32,951 bases of DNA from Chara braunii (GCA_003427395.1 BFEA01001087.1:115405-148355), one strand, 5' to 3'; positions 18,486 through 28,181 are shown, numbered from the stretch's first letter. Numbers and translations: made by a program. The notes: a model not told the origin generated them from the letters alone.

Positions 18486-19610
18486 ACTGAGGGATAAAGA
18501 CTCGCCACGTCATCCAGTTAGCAATAGGGCCTCACTCCGCTACTCGTCAAACGTTTTCACCTCCTGATGAGCCGGTGAAAGTCCAATGAAATGGTCTGGC
18601 ACCGTTTTTGTCTTTTGGTGAGCGAACATCGTAAGACACACAATTACACAAACATTCACAGAGAGAGAGGTGGGGGGGGATCCAGCTGCTGGTCGAGGGG
18701 TGGGCTGGTAGGCTTGGCTGTGAGTGCTCAGTGTTTTTTGGCAGAATGTAGAGTGCGCTGACTTTGGGTTATTGACCAAAAAGTCTGAAAAAAGTCAGGA
18801 ACATAGATTGAGGGCGGATCATTTCAATTTTTTCTTCTTTGAAGTGACGACAAATAAATGTGCATGGCAAAAAAATTGCTGGCGGCAAAAGAAGGCCTTG
18901 TTTTCTCCCTGTTGCTACTGGTAGGCCCATGTTGTTCTTGTTCGGTGGTACAGGCTTGGAAAAGGAGTACCGGGTACTTCTGCCACCAGCACTGCAGAAC
19001 GTATTTTGTCGAACCGTGAAAAACAACGAACCCTGGCCTGCCCAGCCCAAAAGCTCAGGCCTACCGCGTCACAACGAATCTGATCGGCATATGCATTTGG
19101 TTTGGTGTAAATATCGTTTCGCAAGCAAAAACGTTTTTTGTCTATTTTGTAAATTTTTCCTCTGGTGCGGCGGAACCTTGTCCTACATATCTGATTTCTT
19201 TCAGAACTTTCCATCAACAGAAATGAGAAATAAAAATCGCCAAAGTTGGGCTACTCAGAATTTTGCCCACTCGCCAAGACCCGCCTTGGGTCCTGGAGGC
19301 CTGGCCTTCATTTTGCAGTGCGTATTGGAGGAAGATAGGGGGTTGGTACTGGTGGTTTTGAAATAGTGTTGGGGGCTGGTGGTGGTCTCATGTCATCTGA
19401 TCAGCACACTAATTTGATTTTTTGTTTTGTTTTGTTTTGTTTTTTCTCAAACATCGTTCTCTCTTTAGCAATAACAGCTCTGTTCCTACTACGTCCTATC
19501 CCTTCGATCGATTCGTTAAAATTTCGTTTCCTTGCCACCTGTATTTCTTGTTATATTGGGTATCCTAGAGCATGCATACTCACAGGAGGACCTTTTCGAC
19601 TGATCCCTGG
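18486..19610. other. Intron sequence, nothing recognised
   Basis: Contains a GTTTT microsatellite at about 19418-19445. A 168-codon open frame (18860-19366) lacks recognisable features. Confidence 0.45.
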
Positions 19611-19614
19611 ACGT

Positions 19615-19710
19615 GATTGCAGACAGATCCATCTAGGTCTGGTCGTAATTGCAGTCAGAGACATGCATTTAGGAAAGCGCTAGTGTGAGTATGCCCTGAG
19701 TACCTCCTCT
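19615..19710 (+). repeat. Family E repeat, second copy
   Basis: ATTGCAGTCAGAGACATGCA and GTGTGAGTATGCCCTGAGTA parallel the block at 16378-16430. Confidence 0.5.
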
Positions 19711-19967
19711 CAAACTTCCTCTCTCCCTCTACAAGCCACAAACATCTCGTCATACGTCTTTCTGATGCAGGCGGCGCTGGGCCGGGCCTTCTTGGTCAAT
19801 GAAAGAAAAGGGTGATTGGTGACTGTGACCGTCAGTTGTGCTTTGTTTTGACATTGACTGGCTGTCGCTCCCCTCTGTATTTGTATTTTTATGATCATGG
19901 GCGGGTAATGTTTGATTATTACGGGTGTATGCGGTTTTGGTTATGGGTTTGCGGGTATGGGGTGCAG

Positions 19968-20048
19968 GTACTAAGAACAACATTTAAAGACCGGCGAGTC
20001 TTGATGGCTTTGCTGAAACTTCTTCGAGATTCGTCAGTGGCAGTTCAG
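19968..20048 (+). CDS. ARMC8: ARMC8-like exon c (27 codons)
   Basis: The exon follows GGTGCAG and precedes donor GTATTT. It is 81 bp, phase 0. It encodes VLRTTFKDRRVLMALLKLLR and then DSSVAVQ, matching the ARMC8 stretch LRTSFQDHAVWKPLMKVLQ that directly follows LSRSV. The match continues exactly where exon b stops, which supports both borders. The donor (CAG|GTATTT) is weaker than the others. Confidence 0.83.
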
Positions 20049-20102
20049 GTATTTCAAGTAGCATGTGTTGAGGATGTGTTTCAATTGACATCTTGAACTG
20101 TG

Positions 20103-20209
20103 TTACCAACCGGGCTGCCCGGGTCCCCTTGGTTGCCCGGGCGGCCCGGGCGGGCAAGGGCCGGGGAAGGTCCCTGTTAAGAAAAAAAAAAAAAAAATCC
20201 GAAAAATTC
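20103..20209 (+). mobile_element. Family C MITE, truncated copy
   Basis: GC-rich CCGGGCTGCCCGGG and GGAAGGTCCCTGTTAAGA followed by poly(A) and ATCC match the end of the 2126-2360 copy read in reverse (GGAAGGTCCCAGCAAAA). The other end is missing. It lies 55 bp after the ARMC8 exon c donor. Confidence 0.6.
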
Positions 20210-20236
20210 CTCATGGTCGGATCAGAATTCTCTCTT

Positions 20237-20650
20237 ATATGTCCTCTTCTCCCTCTTTGCCGACGGTTACCGGGCAGTTCTGTTTGACGATATATGACGA
20301 TATATATACGACGAAACAGTTTGTCACAGCCCCTCGTTTGTTGTCCTCTTCTCCCTCTCTGCCTATACGGTTTACCGGGCAGTTCTATTTGACGATATAT
20401 ACGAAACAGTTTGTCACAGCCCCTCGTTTGTTGTCCTCTTCTCCCTCTCTGCCTGCGGTTTACCGGGCAGTTCTATATATATATACCTCGTTTGTTGTCC
20501 TCTTCTCTCTCTCTGCCTACGGTTTTACCGGGCAGTTCTGTTTGTGACGATATATATCGTCACAAACAGAACTATAGATATAGATATATCATCAAACATA
20601 TATCTATATATATGACGATATATATGACGATATATATGACGATATAGACA
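20237..20650 (+). repeat. Family D tandem cluster (four units) with AT palindromes
   Basis: Four units start GTCCTCTTCTCCCTCT (fourth CTCTCTCT) at about 20238, 20343, 20437 and 20497. They carry CTGCCTACGGTTTACCGG, CAGTTCTGTTTGACGATATA and CAGTTTGTCACAGCCCCTCG; the third and fourth units are shortened. The fourth ends in a perfect 40-bp palindrome at 20534-20573 (half-site AGTTCTGTTTGTGACGATAT), followed by GACGATATATAT repeats. Confidence 0.8.
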
Positions 20651-21114
20651 CTGTTGGTCTATCGGTGTAAGGCTCTTGGCATTGCTGCTGGTTGCACACT
20701 TATGCTGATTGCACACTCATCGGGAGACGCAGTTTCACATTTACACCAAGCTCCCTCTTTGACAATGCTGCTGACTGTGAACAGCAAACAAAAAGGACGA
20801 CGGCAGGAATCCCGACCTGCTGCCCTTGTTTTTTCTTTTTCTTTTTCTTTTTGCATGTTATCACTGTGCCCGTTTTTTGCTTTTATTCTTTGTTTCGCAA
20901 AGTGCGCTCTTTTAGTTTGTAGTGATGTGACAATATATATATGTATACCTTAAAAGATGGAGTGGTCCTCGAGTGACGCTCCCCCCGGGCCCAGGAGAAA
21001 GCAGGAGGAAAACGGGGTAGGAGCATGTTGTGGTGCACTTTGTGCTGTGTGTCGTTTTCTCCGTTTTCATGATTCGTTTTTTTTTTGTCATTTTCTTGGT
21101 TTTTGTGGGGGTGT

Positions 21115-21222
21115 CCACTATTCACCACATGCACAAAAGCGAGAAAATATGGTGGTGTATCTTTCTATCTTCTAGCAGAAGATTCATTCTCATTGTATAC
21201 GTATCTGGTGAGTAGCGAAGCA
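21115..21222 (+). mobile_element. Family B MITE-like element, copy 1
   Basis: CCACTATTCACCACATGCAC at the left and TGGTGAGTAGCGAAGC at the right form imperfect inverted repeats. The interior carries ATGGTGGTGTATCTTTC and GAAGATTCATTCTCATT. Confidence 0.65.
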
Positions 21223-21274
21223 ATGCCTGAAGTCCCTCATCTCTTTTTTTTTTTTCTTTTGTCGAGCCACAGGA

Positions 21275-21378
21275 CTCGCTCCACTACTCGCCACACGCAC
21301 AAAAGGCGGACTATCTTTCCATCTTCTAGGGGAAGATTCGTTGTCATTTTACAGATCTGTGGCGAGTAGTGCAGCGAG
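21275..21378 (+). mobile_element. Family B MITE-like element, copy 2 (104 bp, best ends)
   Basis: Left end CTCGCTCCACTACTCGCCAC and right end GTGGCGAGTAGTGCAGCGAG are 20-bp inverted repeats with one mismatch. The interior has CTTCTAGGGGAAGATTCG. The element is too small to encode anything. Confidence 0.75.
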
Positions 21379-21437
21379 GCCCGAAGTCCCCAGCGCAGCC
21401 TGACAACCTGTCTGTCGCTCGAGGTCTCCAAGAGACC

Positions 21438-21553
21438 CTCGCTCCACTACTCACCACATGCACAAAAGGCAAAAAATATGGTGGCATATCTTTCCACCTT
21501 CTAGGGGAAGATGCATTCTCATATTAGACATTTGTGGTGTGTAGCGCAGCGAG
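21438..21553 (+). mobile_element. Family B MITE-like element, copy 3 (116 bp)
   Basis: Left end CTCGCTCCACTACTCACCAC and right end GTGGTGTGTAGCGCAGCGAG. GCCCGAAG(T/C)CCC follows both this copy and copy 2, so the repeated unit may be longer than the inverted repeats. Confidence 0.72.
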
Positions 21554-21605
21554 GCCCGAAGCCCCTGGCACGGCCTGACAGCATGTTGGGATACAAGTCC
21601 ATACC

Positions 21606-21866
21606 GGCGAGCATAGCTCAGTTGGTACACCCGTGAACTGTTGAAATGCAGAGCCAAGTTCGAATCCAGATCCCATCAACCCGGCCCGTGTCGAGTTGCC
21701 CGTGTGCCCCACAGTGGATGGCCCCGCCCAAGACCCTCTTTTCTCTCATCTTGCCCGTGTGCCCCACAGTGGATGGCACCGCCCAACACCCTCTTTCTCT
21801 CATCGCGTCTATTGGGCAGCAGATCCACTTGTGCTAAATTAAAAAGAAGACTTTAAAATAAAAAAA
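21606..21866 (+). mobile_element. tRNA-derived SINE, near full length
   Basis: A tRNA-like head carries the RNA polymerase III A box TAGCTCAGTTGG (21614-21625) and B box GTTCGAATCC (21658-21667), with spacing close to a tRNA. The body contains a 55-bp segment in tandem duplicate (21696-21750 and 21751-21804; TTGCCCGTGTGCCCCACAGT is shared). The 3' end is A-rich (about 21836-21866). Other copies of the same head occur on the minus strand at 2001-2060, 3158-3232 and in the array at 780-1380. It is not an intact tRNA gene: the acceptor stem does not close and there is no normal anticodon arm. Confidence 0.75.
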
Positions 21867-22309
21867 TATTGTAGATCTCTACTACCTTATTGAAGTTTAT
21901 CAGCCGCGGGCTCTGGCACACCCCGCCGTGGCCAATCTGGGCACCCGATAGTGGAAACAAGTGGTCGATATTCATACTGAAACGCTTTCTTTGCTCGACA
22001 CTTGGTTAGGCAGTTGGTGGACAAGTGGATAGTCTGCCTGTTCGAGAGAAGACTGGCAGTGAACGTAGAGATCTTCTGCAAATGTCAGAGATTTTCCGAG
22101 AGTGTCATACAATTTTTCAGAGACCAAAGGGTTCAGCGGAGCGAAAATTTTCGGGCCTGAATACAGTCACGTTCGGGGCCGTATGCAAAAAAAAGAAAAG
22201 AAAAACAGTCAGAATTTTGCACCACCATATTTTTCGTATTTCGGGGGGGGGAGGGGGATGCCATAGAGGAATGTTTGAACACAAGTATATAGCAAAGCCC
22301 GACCACGTG

Positions 22310-22400
22310 CCTTGCTCTACTACTTGCCATATGACAGCGCTCTACTACTCACTAACTGAGGGAAATGAAATGAATCTTCAGCTTGAACATGGAAAGGTAC
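22310..22400 (-). mobile_element. Family B remnant, minus strand
   Basis: The reverse complement contains CCATGTTCAAGCTGAAGATT, CATTTCATTT and GTGAGTAGTAGAGCG, the right part of a family B element. A second GCTCTACTAC at 22314 suggests two overlapping ends. Confidence 0.5.
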
Positions 22401-22708
22401 GCCTGCGGAAGGATAGAGAAAAAAAAAGATATATCGCCATACACTTAGTCTTTTGTGCACTGAGAGCGTTGCGATGGCTTTGCCCTCTCCCCCCTTCTTC
22501 CACCACTTTCCAAAACTGTCACATGGTGACAGCACCTGATGAAGTAAAATAGTGTGCAAATGTGGGCACATTGTTGTTTTTACACGTCTGTTTTTCTCTC
22601 AGGGGGAAATTTTGAGTTTCTGTGGTTGCATACGTGAATAGCTTTGATGTTGATAGATCGTTGTCTGGGCTTGCCTCACCTTGCTTCACTTGGGCTTTTG
22701 CTGTGAGT

Positions 22709-22930
22709 TTTTTTTTGTTTTCTTTTTCACCTTGGTACTTCTCCTTCCTGTAAATGATAAAGGTCAGGTTCAATGAACTTCTCACAGCGCCCCCAGCGCC
22801 AAAATGTTGGGATTACCGCGATCCAGACACTTTATTGGACCATTGAATCGGCAGGAGTGACGGGCGGTGTGTACAAAGGCCAGGGACGTAATCAGCTCGA
22901 TCTGATGATTCTGATGACGCACGCTTACTA
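22709..22930 (-). pseudogene. 18S rRNA 3'-end retropseudogene with A-rich tail
   Basis: Read on the minus strand, 22930 to about 22728 matches the last 200 or so nt of 18S rRNA. The landmarks are TTTGTACACACCGCCCGTC (here with CCTTTGTACACACCGCCCGT), GATTCAATGGTCC, GATCGCGG, TTTATCATTTA and GGAAGGAGAAGT. The helix 44 segment between them is diverged. The very 3' end (AAGGTG in place of the AAGGTTTCCGTAGGTG region) runs into an A-rich tract at 22709-22727, interrupted by G and C. A short internal duplication (GATGATTCTGATGAC on the plus strand) is present. A terminal, tailed and diverged fragment indicates insertion of a polyadenylated rRNA fragment, not an rDNA array. Confidence 0.85.
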
Positions 22931-23044
22931 CTGTCTTCACCCGAATAAAACACCGGATCGCTATCACTGCATCTGGTCTGAAAGTTGCCCCAAATATGGC
23001 TATTATGATATGGCGTTTTATTTGGGTGAAGAAGATGGTAGTCG
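22926..23044 (+). mobile_element. Family A MITE-like element beside ARMC8 exon d
   Basis: The left end CTGTCTTCACCCGAATAAAA is mirrored by a right end reading TTTTATTTGGGTGAAGAAG, giving inverted repeats of about 25 bp. The interior contains GCATCTGGTCTGAAAGTTG. It starts exactly where the 18S rRNA similarity stops (TTACTA) and ends about 30 bp before the alternative exon d acceptor. Confidence 0.65.
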
Positions 23045-23094
23045 TCGTGGTTTTTGCACTAATGTTTTTGCAGGATCGGGTTTCTGTTTTGCAG

Positions 23095-23151
23095 GAGGCA
23101 GCGTCGGGGGCACTCTGCAACGTTGTGCTGGAGTTTTCCGATCTGAAAACG
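23095..23151 (+). CDS. ARMC8: ARMC8-like exon d (19 codons)
   Basis: The exon is 57 bp between TTTTGCAG and donor GTATGT. It encodes EAASGALCNVVLEFSDLKT, matching VASSTLCNLLLEFSPSK of ARMC8. With this acceptor the distance from exon c to LCN equals that in the human protein. A second acceptor 21 bp upstream (CAG at 23071-23073) would add seven in-frame codons (DRVSVLQ). The exon is tiny and squeezed between a MITE (22926-23044) and the next intron. The following exon, expected to carry a GIWALMN-like ARM helix, was not found in the remaining 9.8 kb. Confidence 0.82.
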
Positions 23152-23417
23152 GTATGTGACCTTTTGCTGAATTGGCAGCGACTACAAGATGAAGGGACGT
23201 GGTAACTTGTAATCGGTGAAAATGTCCGCCGGCTTTAAAATTATCACTGTGAAGGTCCGGAAATCTCTCCATCCCATTCTGATTTCATATTTCTGTCAAT
23301 AACCCCCTTACCACCTACAGGCCGGACCAGTCAGAGTCTGTCTGCTTGCATACAGTTGTCGTCTCCACTCAGTTACCTTCTCCCTCTCACTCTCTCTGTC
23401 GTTTTCCTCTTCTTCCG

Positions 23418-23453
<36 letters not shown>

Positions 23454-25128
23454 CTCCCTCTCTTCTTCTCTCACTTTGGTTGTGTGCCTCCGTGTCTTCC
23501 TGATGATGGAGAGTGAAGAGGTATTTGGTACAACTGGAGCATATGCTGTAGTTGTCAGACTCAGACATAGGTGCACGCCTAAAATCAGGTCATGAGTGCC
23601 AAAAAATGCAAATGTTGCGGATACAACGGTTATGTGCTTGATTGGGTTTACAACTTCACATCCAATGCTGCATCCACATGTTCCCATAAACACATGCAAT
23701 AACAGGGCTACTGAAGAGAGCAGATTCACACGAATACAGGATGAAAGATACAGAGCGGAAGCATACACCAAAAACAGAATTGATAAGTGTTTTCAATTCT
23801 TCAAAGTTCCCCCTGCTCTCGCCACCTCGATTAGGCTCCACTCCTCAAGAATCTCAACCATATTTTAGAAATACAACTTAACACCCCTGTTCAATCCCCA
23901 ATAGATTTGACAAAATTCCCTGAAACTTCTTACTCACAACGACTGCGCGTATCCCCCAATGTTCCTCAAGTACCAGCGCTGATCCTGCGCACATCCTGTC
24001 CCACCAATCAGGTAGCGCCTCCGGCAGCTATGCAAAGCAAGCTGGCAACCTCCAAACAGCCGTGCAATGAAGAGGAGAAACAGCGCCAGGAGGAACAGCC
24101 TCTTATAAAAGCTTCGACAAGCTGGGCAGCCCCAGCTATGGCCGCCACACACAAAGAAGAAGATCTGGCCGCGCGCTGGAAATAGCACAGCTCCATTTCC
24201 CGGCATCTAAAACCAAGGAAAAATGAAAAGAAACCTACACGCTTCGTCCCTCCCCTATTTACCTCTACAGCCTATCTGCATCTCGACTGTAGGCCTACCT
24301 GAACCGGCGTCCGCGCAGTCAGACCTAAAAGCAGAAAGTAAAAGTCCCCCCTAAAAAAAACGAAGCAACCAAAATTCTGAAAATTTCAGAAATGTCCCTC
24401 TCAGGACCAGGCTGGAAATGGGCATATGTAATGGCCCAGGAATGAGACAAATTACAAGGGTCCTACTTACTGACAACAACTGGGGAAACTGCAAATTCAT
24501 TGCACAAAGACAGCACAGAACTTGAGCCACCATTACCTTTCACAGGCAAACACGAAATACAGATATAGCCTCACACTGCATTCGTCGGGTGAACAGTGCT
24601 ACTGGACCTCGATGGCTGGTTGCGGCAGCCAAAAAAAACAGAAAAATGTCACGCTGGTGCTTCGGCAAAGCTTGGTGAGCAGTTCTTTCCCACCTTGGCG
24701 AAAAGAGGCCTGGAGGTAGTTGTGGTTAAAGGGGGGGAAAAACAACAACAGTACGGAACTCTTACCAAGCACAGTGGTCATTCTGGCAATTTGACCGACT
24801 GGTTGTCGAGTATGGTAAAATTGCTACTGTGGTTATTTTCAGTTGTGCTATGAACATAAACTCATATCGAACAACCGTTGCTGTGGTACTTGTTTTTTAC
24901 TGCTGCGGTGACTGTCAATGACAGACAGTAATTTGTTGTGTCCCATTTTGTCACGGGAAGTGGCGCCAATTCTGTGATGTTGGGTCTTCTGCACCTATTT
25001 TTGGGATCCATTCCTGCCGCATTTTCATGCACTGAGTGATACTCCATCGTCTTAGTATGATGGGATCAAGGAATTTGATTTGGTGCAGGTTTGTCTCCTT
25101 TGGCGTTTGGGTTTTCATCCGAACAGGG
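23152..25128. other. Downstream intron, first part
   Basis: Begins at the exon d donor. It holds a CT microsatellite (23420-23460) and an unassigned 92-codon frame at 23907-24182 with no recognisable domain. The next ARMC8 exon was looked for and not found. Confidence 0.45.
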
Positions 25129-25129
25129 A

Positions 25130-25266
25130 TATCTGGTACTCTCTCCTGCTGCTTCTTTTCCCGTGTTTGTTTTCTGTCTTTGATGAAGATAAGCATGGAT
25201 ATCTAGTTCCCTCTCTTGCTGCTTCTTTTCCCGGTTGTTGTTTCCCGTCTTTGATGAACATAAGGG
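25130..25266 (+). repeat. About 70-bp tandem duplication
   Basis: 25130-25199 and 25200-25266 share CTTGCTGCTTCTTTTCCCG (first unit CCTGCTGCTTCTTTTCCCG) and GTCTTTGATGAA(G/C)ATAAG. Confidence 0.75.
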
Positions 25267-25276
25267 CATCATACTT

Positions 25277-25465
25277 CGCATCATTCCGAATTCAAAAAGA
25301 CCCATATACTACTCCCTTCAGCCAAATCTGAGAACTGAAGGGAAGAAAAGACAAATGACATTCTGCTGGANCGCATCATTCCGAATTCAAAAAGACCCAT
25401 ATACTACTCCCTTCAGCCAAATCTGAGAACTGAAGGGAAGAAAAGACAAATGACATTCTGCTGGA
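25277..25465 (+). repeat. Identical 94-bp direct repeat separated by a single N
   Basis: 25277-25370 and 25372-25465 are identical over 94 bp (start CGCATCATTCCGAATTCAAA, end ACATTCTGCTGGA) with N at 25371 between them. This is the pattern of two overlapping contig ends joined without merging. Confidence 0.95.
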
Positions 25466-25848
25466 TTGTCCAAGCAGCGCAGGTCTACACTGAAAACATC
25501 TCTGTTTGCAATCCGTGTGTTGTTCAGTCTGCATGTGCGAGAACACCAATGATGCAATGAACCAGTCGGTTCCACTCCCAATTCGGATTATGCATCACAG
25601 CGAAGGCTGAACGAACATACGCATCAACAGCGAGATGGCAGATTAGCCCAATCCGAGATGAAAACACTTCAAAGTAGTCGATATTATACAAATATCGAGT
25701 TCCATTCATGAGCAGCTATGGATAGTATACAACCAATACGAACACCCACATCACCTCTCTCTCTCCCTCCGTCTCTCTCTCTCTCTTTCTCTGCACTTAT
25801 CTCTCTTGCTCAGCTCTTGGATAACTCACACTTGCTCTCTGAGTGCAC

Positions 25849-25903
<55 letters not shown>

Positions 25904-26655
25904 CCCTACAGCTATGGTCACCGTCTTCCTCCTTAGTAACCCTAGCTATGGTGCACGAGCGCCCTTCATCTTTCCTCAACCAACCCCGAGTGCCTCTGTC
26001 TGATGGCTACAAGCATCCAGCAGAGCTTCTGCAGCCCACGAATTGACAAGTGAAGTACACACTGCAGTGTAGCTCTATGAATAGCAGCTCAATTGATGTT
26101 TCTGTCGGCTGTCATGAGGGTACCAGTCTCTGCGGCTTGTCGGCTTCATCTTGCCAGTTCCCTTTGAATGCCAGGAGCTGGCAAATATATGCTTAGTTCA
26201 CAGTCTGGTAAGTTGTGCAATGCAGCTGCTGGTGGTTCAATCAGACCTATCGTCGTATGAGAGAAATCAGACACATAAGGCACATGAGACATGTCGGACA
26301 TCGTAAGACATATCTGACTTACCAGACTTCTCAGATAGATGTCGAACGCATCTACCACACCATAGATCCTGCTAATCGTCTTCACGGGGCCATCTGTGCC
26401 GGTTACGCTTTGCAGGCACGGAAAGCCCATATCACTGACCGGTGACCGAAAACTTGGACCGGCCGGTGATCTGGGTCGTTTGTGCACTGGGACAGGCAAG
26501 ATGCGCGGCCGGTCTGAGTTTTTGGTGTTCTGCAAAAGGACTTCGCTTGTCCCAACTCAAGGGCTTTCGTTGTCTGCGAAAGGATTGAATATGCTTTGAT
26601 TTTGGATCTGCTCATCTAGGTGGAATAGGGGCTGTTGTGGTGTCCCACCCCTTGT
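25466..26655. other. Downstream intron or intergenic sequence with CT repeats
   Basis: CT microsatellites at about 25757-25790 and 25853-25900. A patch of ACATGTCGGACATCGTAAGA-type short inverted repeats lies near 26280-26335. No gene is recognised. Confidence 0.5.
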
Positions 26656-26658
26656 CAC

Positions 26659-26717
<59 letters not shown>
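26659..26717 (+). repeat. (CA)n microsatellite
   Basis: About 29 uninterrupted CA units. Confidence 0.95.
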
Positions 26718-26721
<4 letters not shown>

Positions 26722-28180
26722 GAACATACATTCACACACCTCCCCCACTTATACCTTTGATACCTGCCTCGACCACTCCTCACACTTACATACATACAAG
26801 TACTTACACACACAATGAACACGCGCACACACTTGCACCAAATGCACATGGGGATACGCGCACGTAACAGATAAAACTTATTTTTGCTTCCAAAAACAGA
26901 ATATACAGCNCTCCCCTACGCTTTTACTTCTATCATTCGCCTGGGCACTGGGTCTCTGCACAGGCAGCACTCACAAACCCTTTTTAACACGCTTAGATTT
27001 ATTTTGTATACCCCCCCCCCCCTTCTTTCCCTCCGCAGAGACCACTTACCTTCGCCCCCCTTCCCCCTCTTCCCCGTAGGCTTACCCACCCAGTAGCATC
27101 GACCCCCAGTATGAACTTGGCCACGGTCCAAAAAAAAACCCACCCAAACCCCTAGGAGACTAACTTAAACCCAGACCTGCACACACGTCTGATATGACAG
27201 AACCCACCCAGTAAAAACAAAAAGCCCTCGGCTCACCCTCACCCCTTCCCCCGCCAGGCCGAGCTGGTAGTGAACTGTAGCCTCATTGTCCTCTCGCCCC
27301 ACGACAATCCCGCCCTCCCAAGATAACCCTCCACTCTGCCACAACCGGAGGAACCGGACACATGTCTGAATGTACCAAAACTTGGATTTCAAAACGAAAC
27401 TCCCACACGCACGTTGCCGAACAGAGGACACCACCCCGACCCCGAGGAGACCGCAGAAGTAGAGTTAGAACGGAACGAAGGAGACAAGGGATGTCTCTGC
27501 CACCATGCCCAATAGGTGCACGACCTCTCCCCGCCGCTTCCTACTGCATCTCTCTTGCCTAGGACATCCCTGCACGAACCTTTTCCCTCCTCATACATCC
27601 TGCAGAGCGCCTGAGCTCACACCCCCCACAATGGCACCCCCCTGGCCCTCCTACCTCCGACGGCATCTCCCTCCTCCTCCCCCCACCCACGCGACCATGA
27701 CCACTCGTGACCGTTGAACGTGTACCCCTTTATATATGAACGCTGCCCGCCCACCTTCCCACATCCCCATGTGCTGGGATGAACGTCCATCCGCTGCTCC
27801 CTCACATGTGACACTCTCCAGTCCTTACCACCACTCCACGCAGAAAGGAGCACATCGCCTCCCCCCCAGCCTCGCACTCCTCCACGTCAGACGGCAGCCG
27901 GACTGAACCTTCCTACCCGCTCTGTTATCACACCCACTGGTGCTGGCACTGGACTGCGCCAAACATGGCCGCCATCGCCGAGGAGAACATCACGGACGTT
28001 GATATCAACGAACATGCGGTAAGAAAAGTTGCCCCCCACGCATGCTTGCCTTACCTCCCTCTCCTTCCTTCCTCTCCCATCTTCCAAACAAAGAATCCTT
28101 CTCTTTCCCTCTCGTACCCTCCCTCCCCTTCCACTCCACCCCCTCCCTTCGTCCCATCCTCCTTCCCCCCCTTTTCCCCA
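26718..28180. other. C-rich region, unidentified
   Basis: The plus strand is strongly C-rich and G-poor from about 27010 to 28180, with an N at 26910. Short frames on both strands show no recognisable domain. It could be part of a decayed retroelement, but no motif supports that. Confidence 0.4.
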
Positions 28181-28181
28181 C

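Larger units (their letters stand above)
8083..23151 (+). other. ARMC8: ARMC8/Gid5-like gene, internal portion (four exons, three complete introns)
   Basis: Four separated coding blocks on the plus strand read as one continuous armadillo protein when joined at GT-AG sites. The order and spacing follow the middle of animal and plant ARMC8. All three junctions are phase 0. ARMC8 (Gid5 in yeast) is a scaffold or substrate-adaptor subunit of the CTLH/GID E3 ubiquitin ligase; that role is family knowledge, not visible here. The N-terminal ARM repeats (about the first 110 residues) and the C-terminal third are missing from the window by eye. Introns are 8839-13498, 13595-19967 and 20049-23094, and a further intron starts at 23152. 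Because the exons are intact and spliceable, the gene is probably functional, and the repeats around them are intronic. Confidence 0.82.

Noticed and set aside
18555-18600. CTGATGA ... GAAA resembling a hammerhead ribozyme core (also near 3747)
   Set aside because: Only six bases lie between CTGATGA and GAAA at 18.5 kb, too few for stem II, and no complementary stem exists at 3.7 kb.
21606-21680. A tRNA gene
   Set aside because: A and B boxes are present, but the acceptor and anticodon stems do not form, and an A-rich SINE body follows.
22819-22930. Active rDNA
   Set aside because: Only the 3' end of 18S is present, it is diverged in conserved positions and tailed with A-rich sequence, and no ITS or 5.8S follows.
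25130-25266. EF-hand-like string FDEDKHGYL in a translated frame
   Set aside because: Only the first part of a calcium loop matches, position 12 is not acidic, and it lies in a 70-bp duplicated non-coding segment.
27961-28020. Possible next ARMC8 exon ending before GTAAGA at 28019
   Set aside because: The translation does not resemble the expected ARM helix following LEFS, and no acceptor with matching sequence was found.
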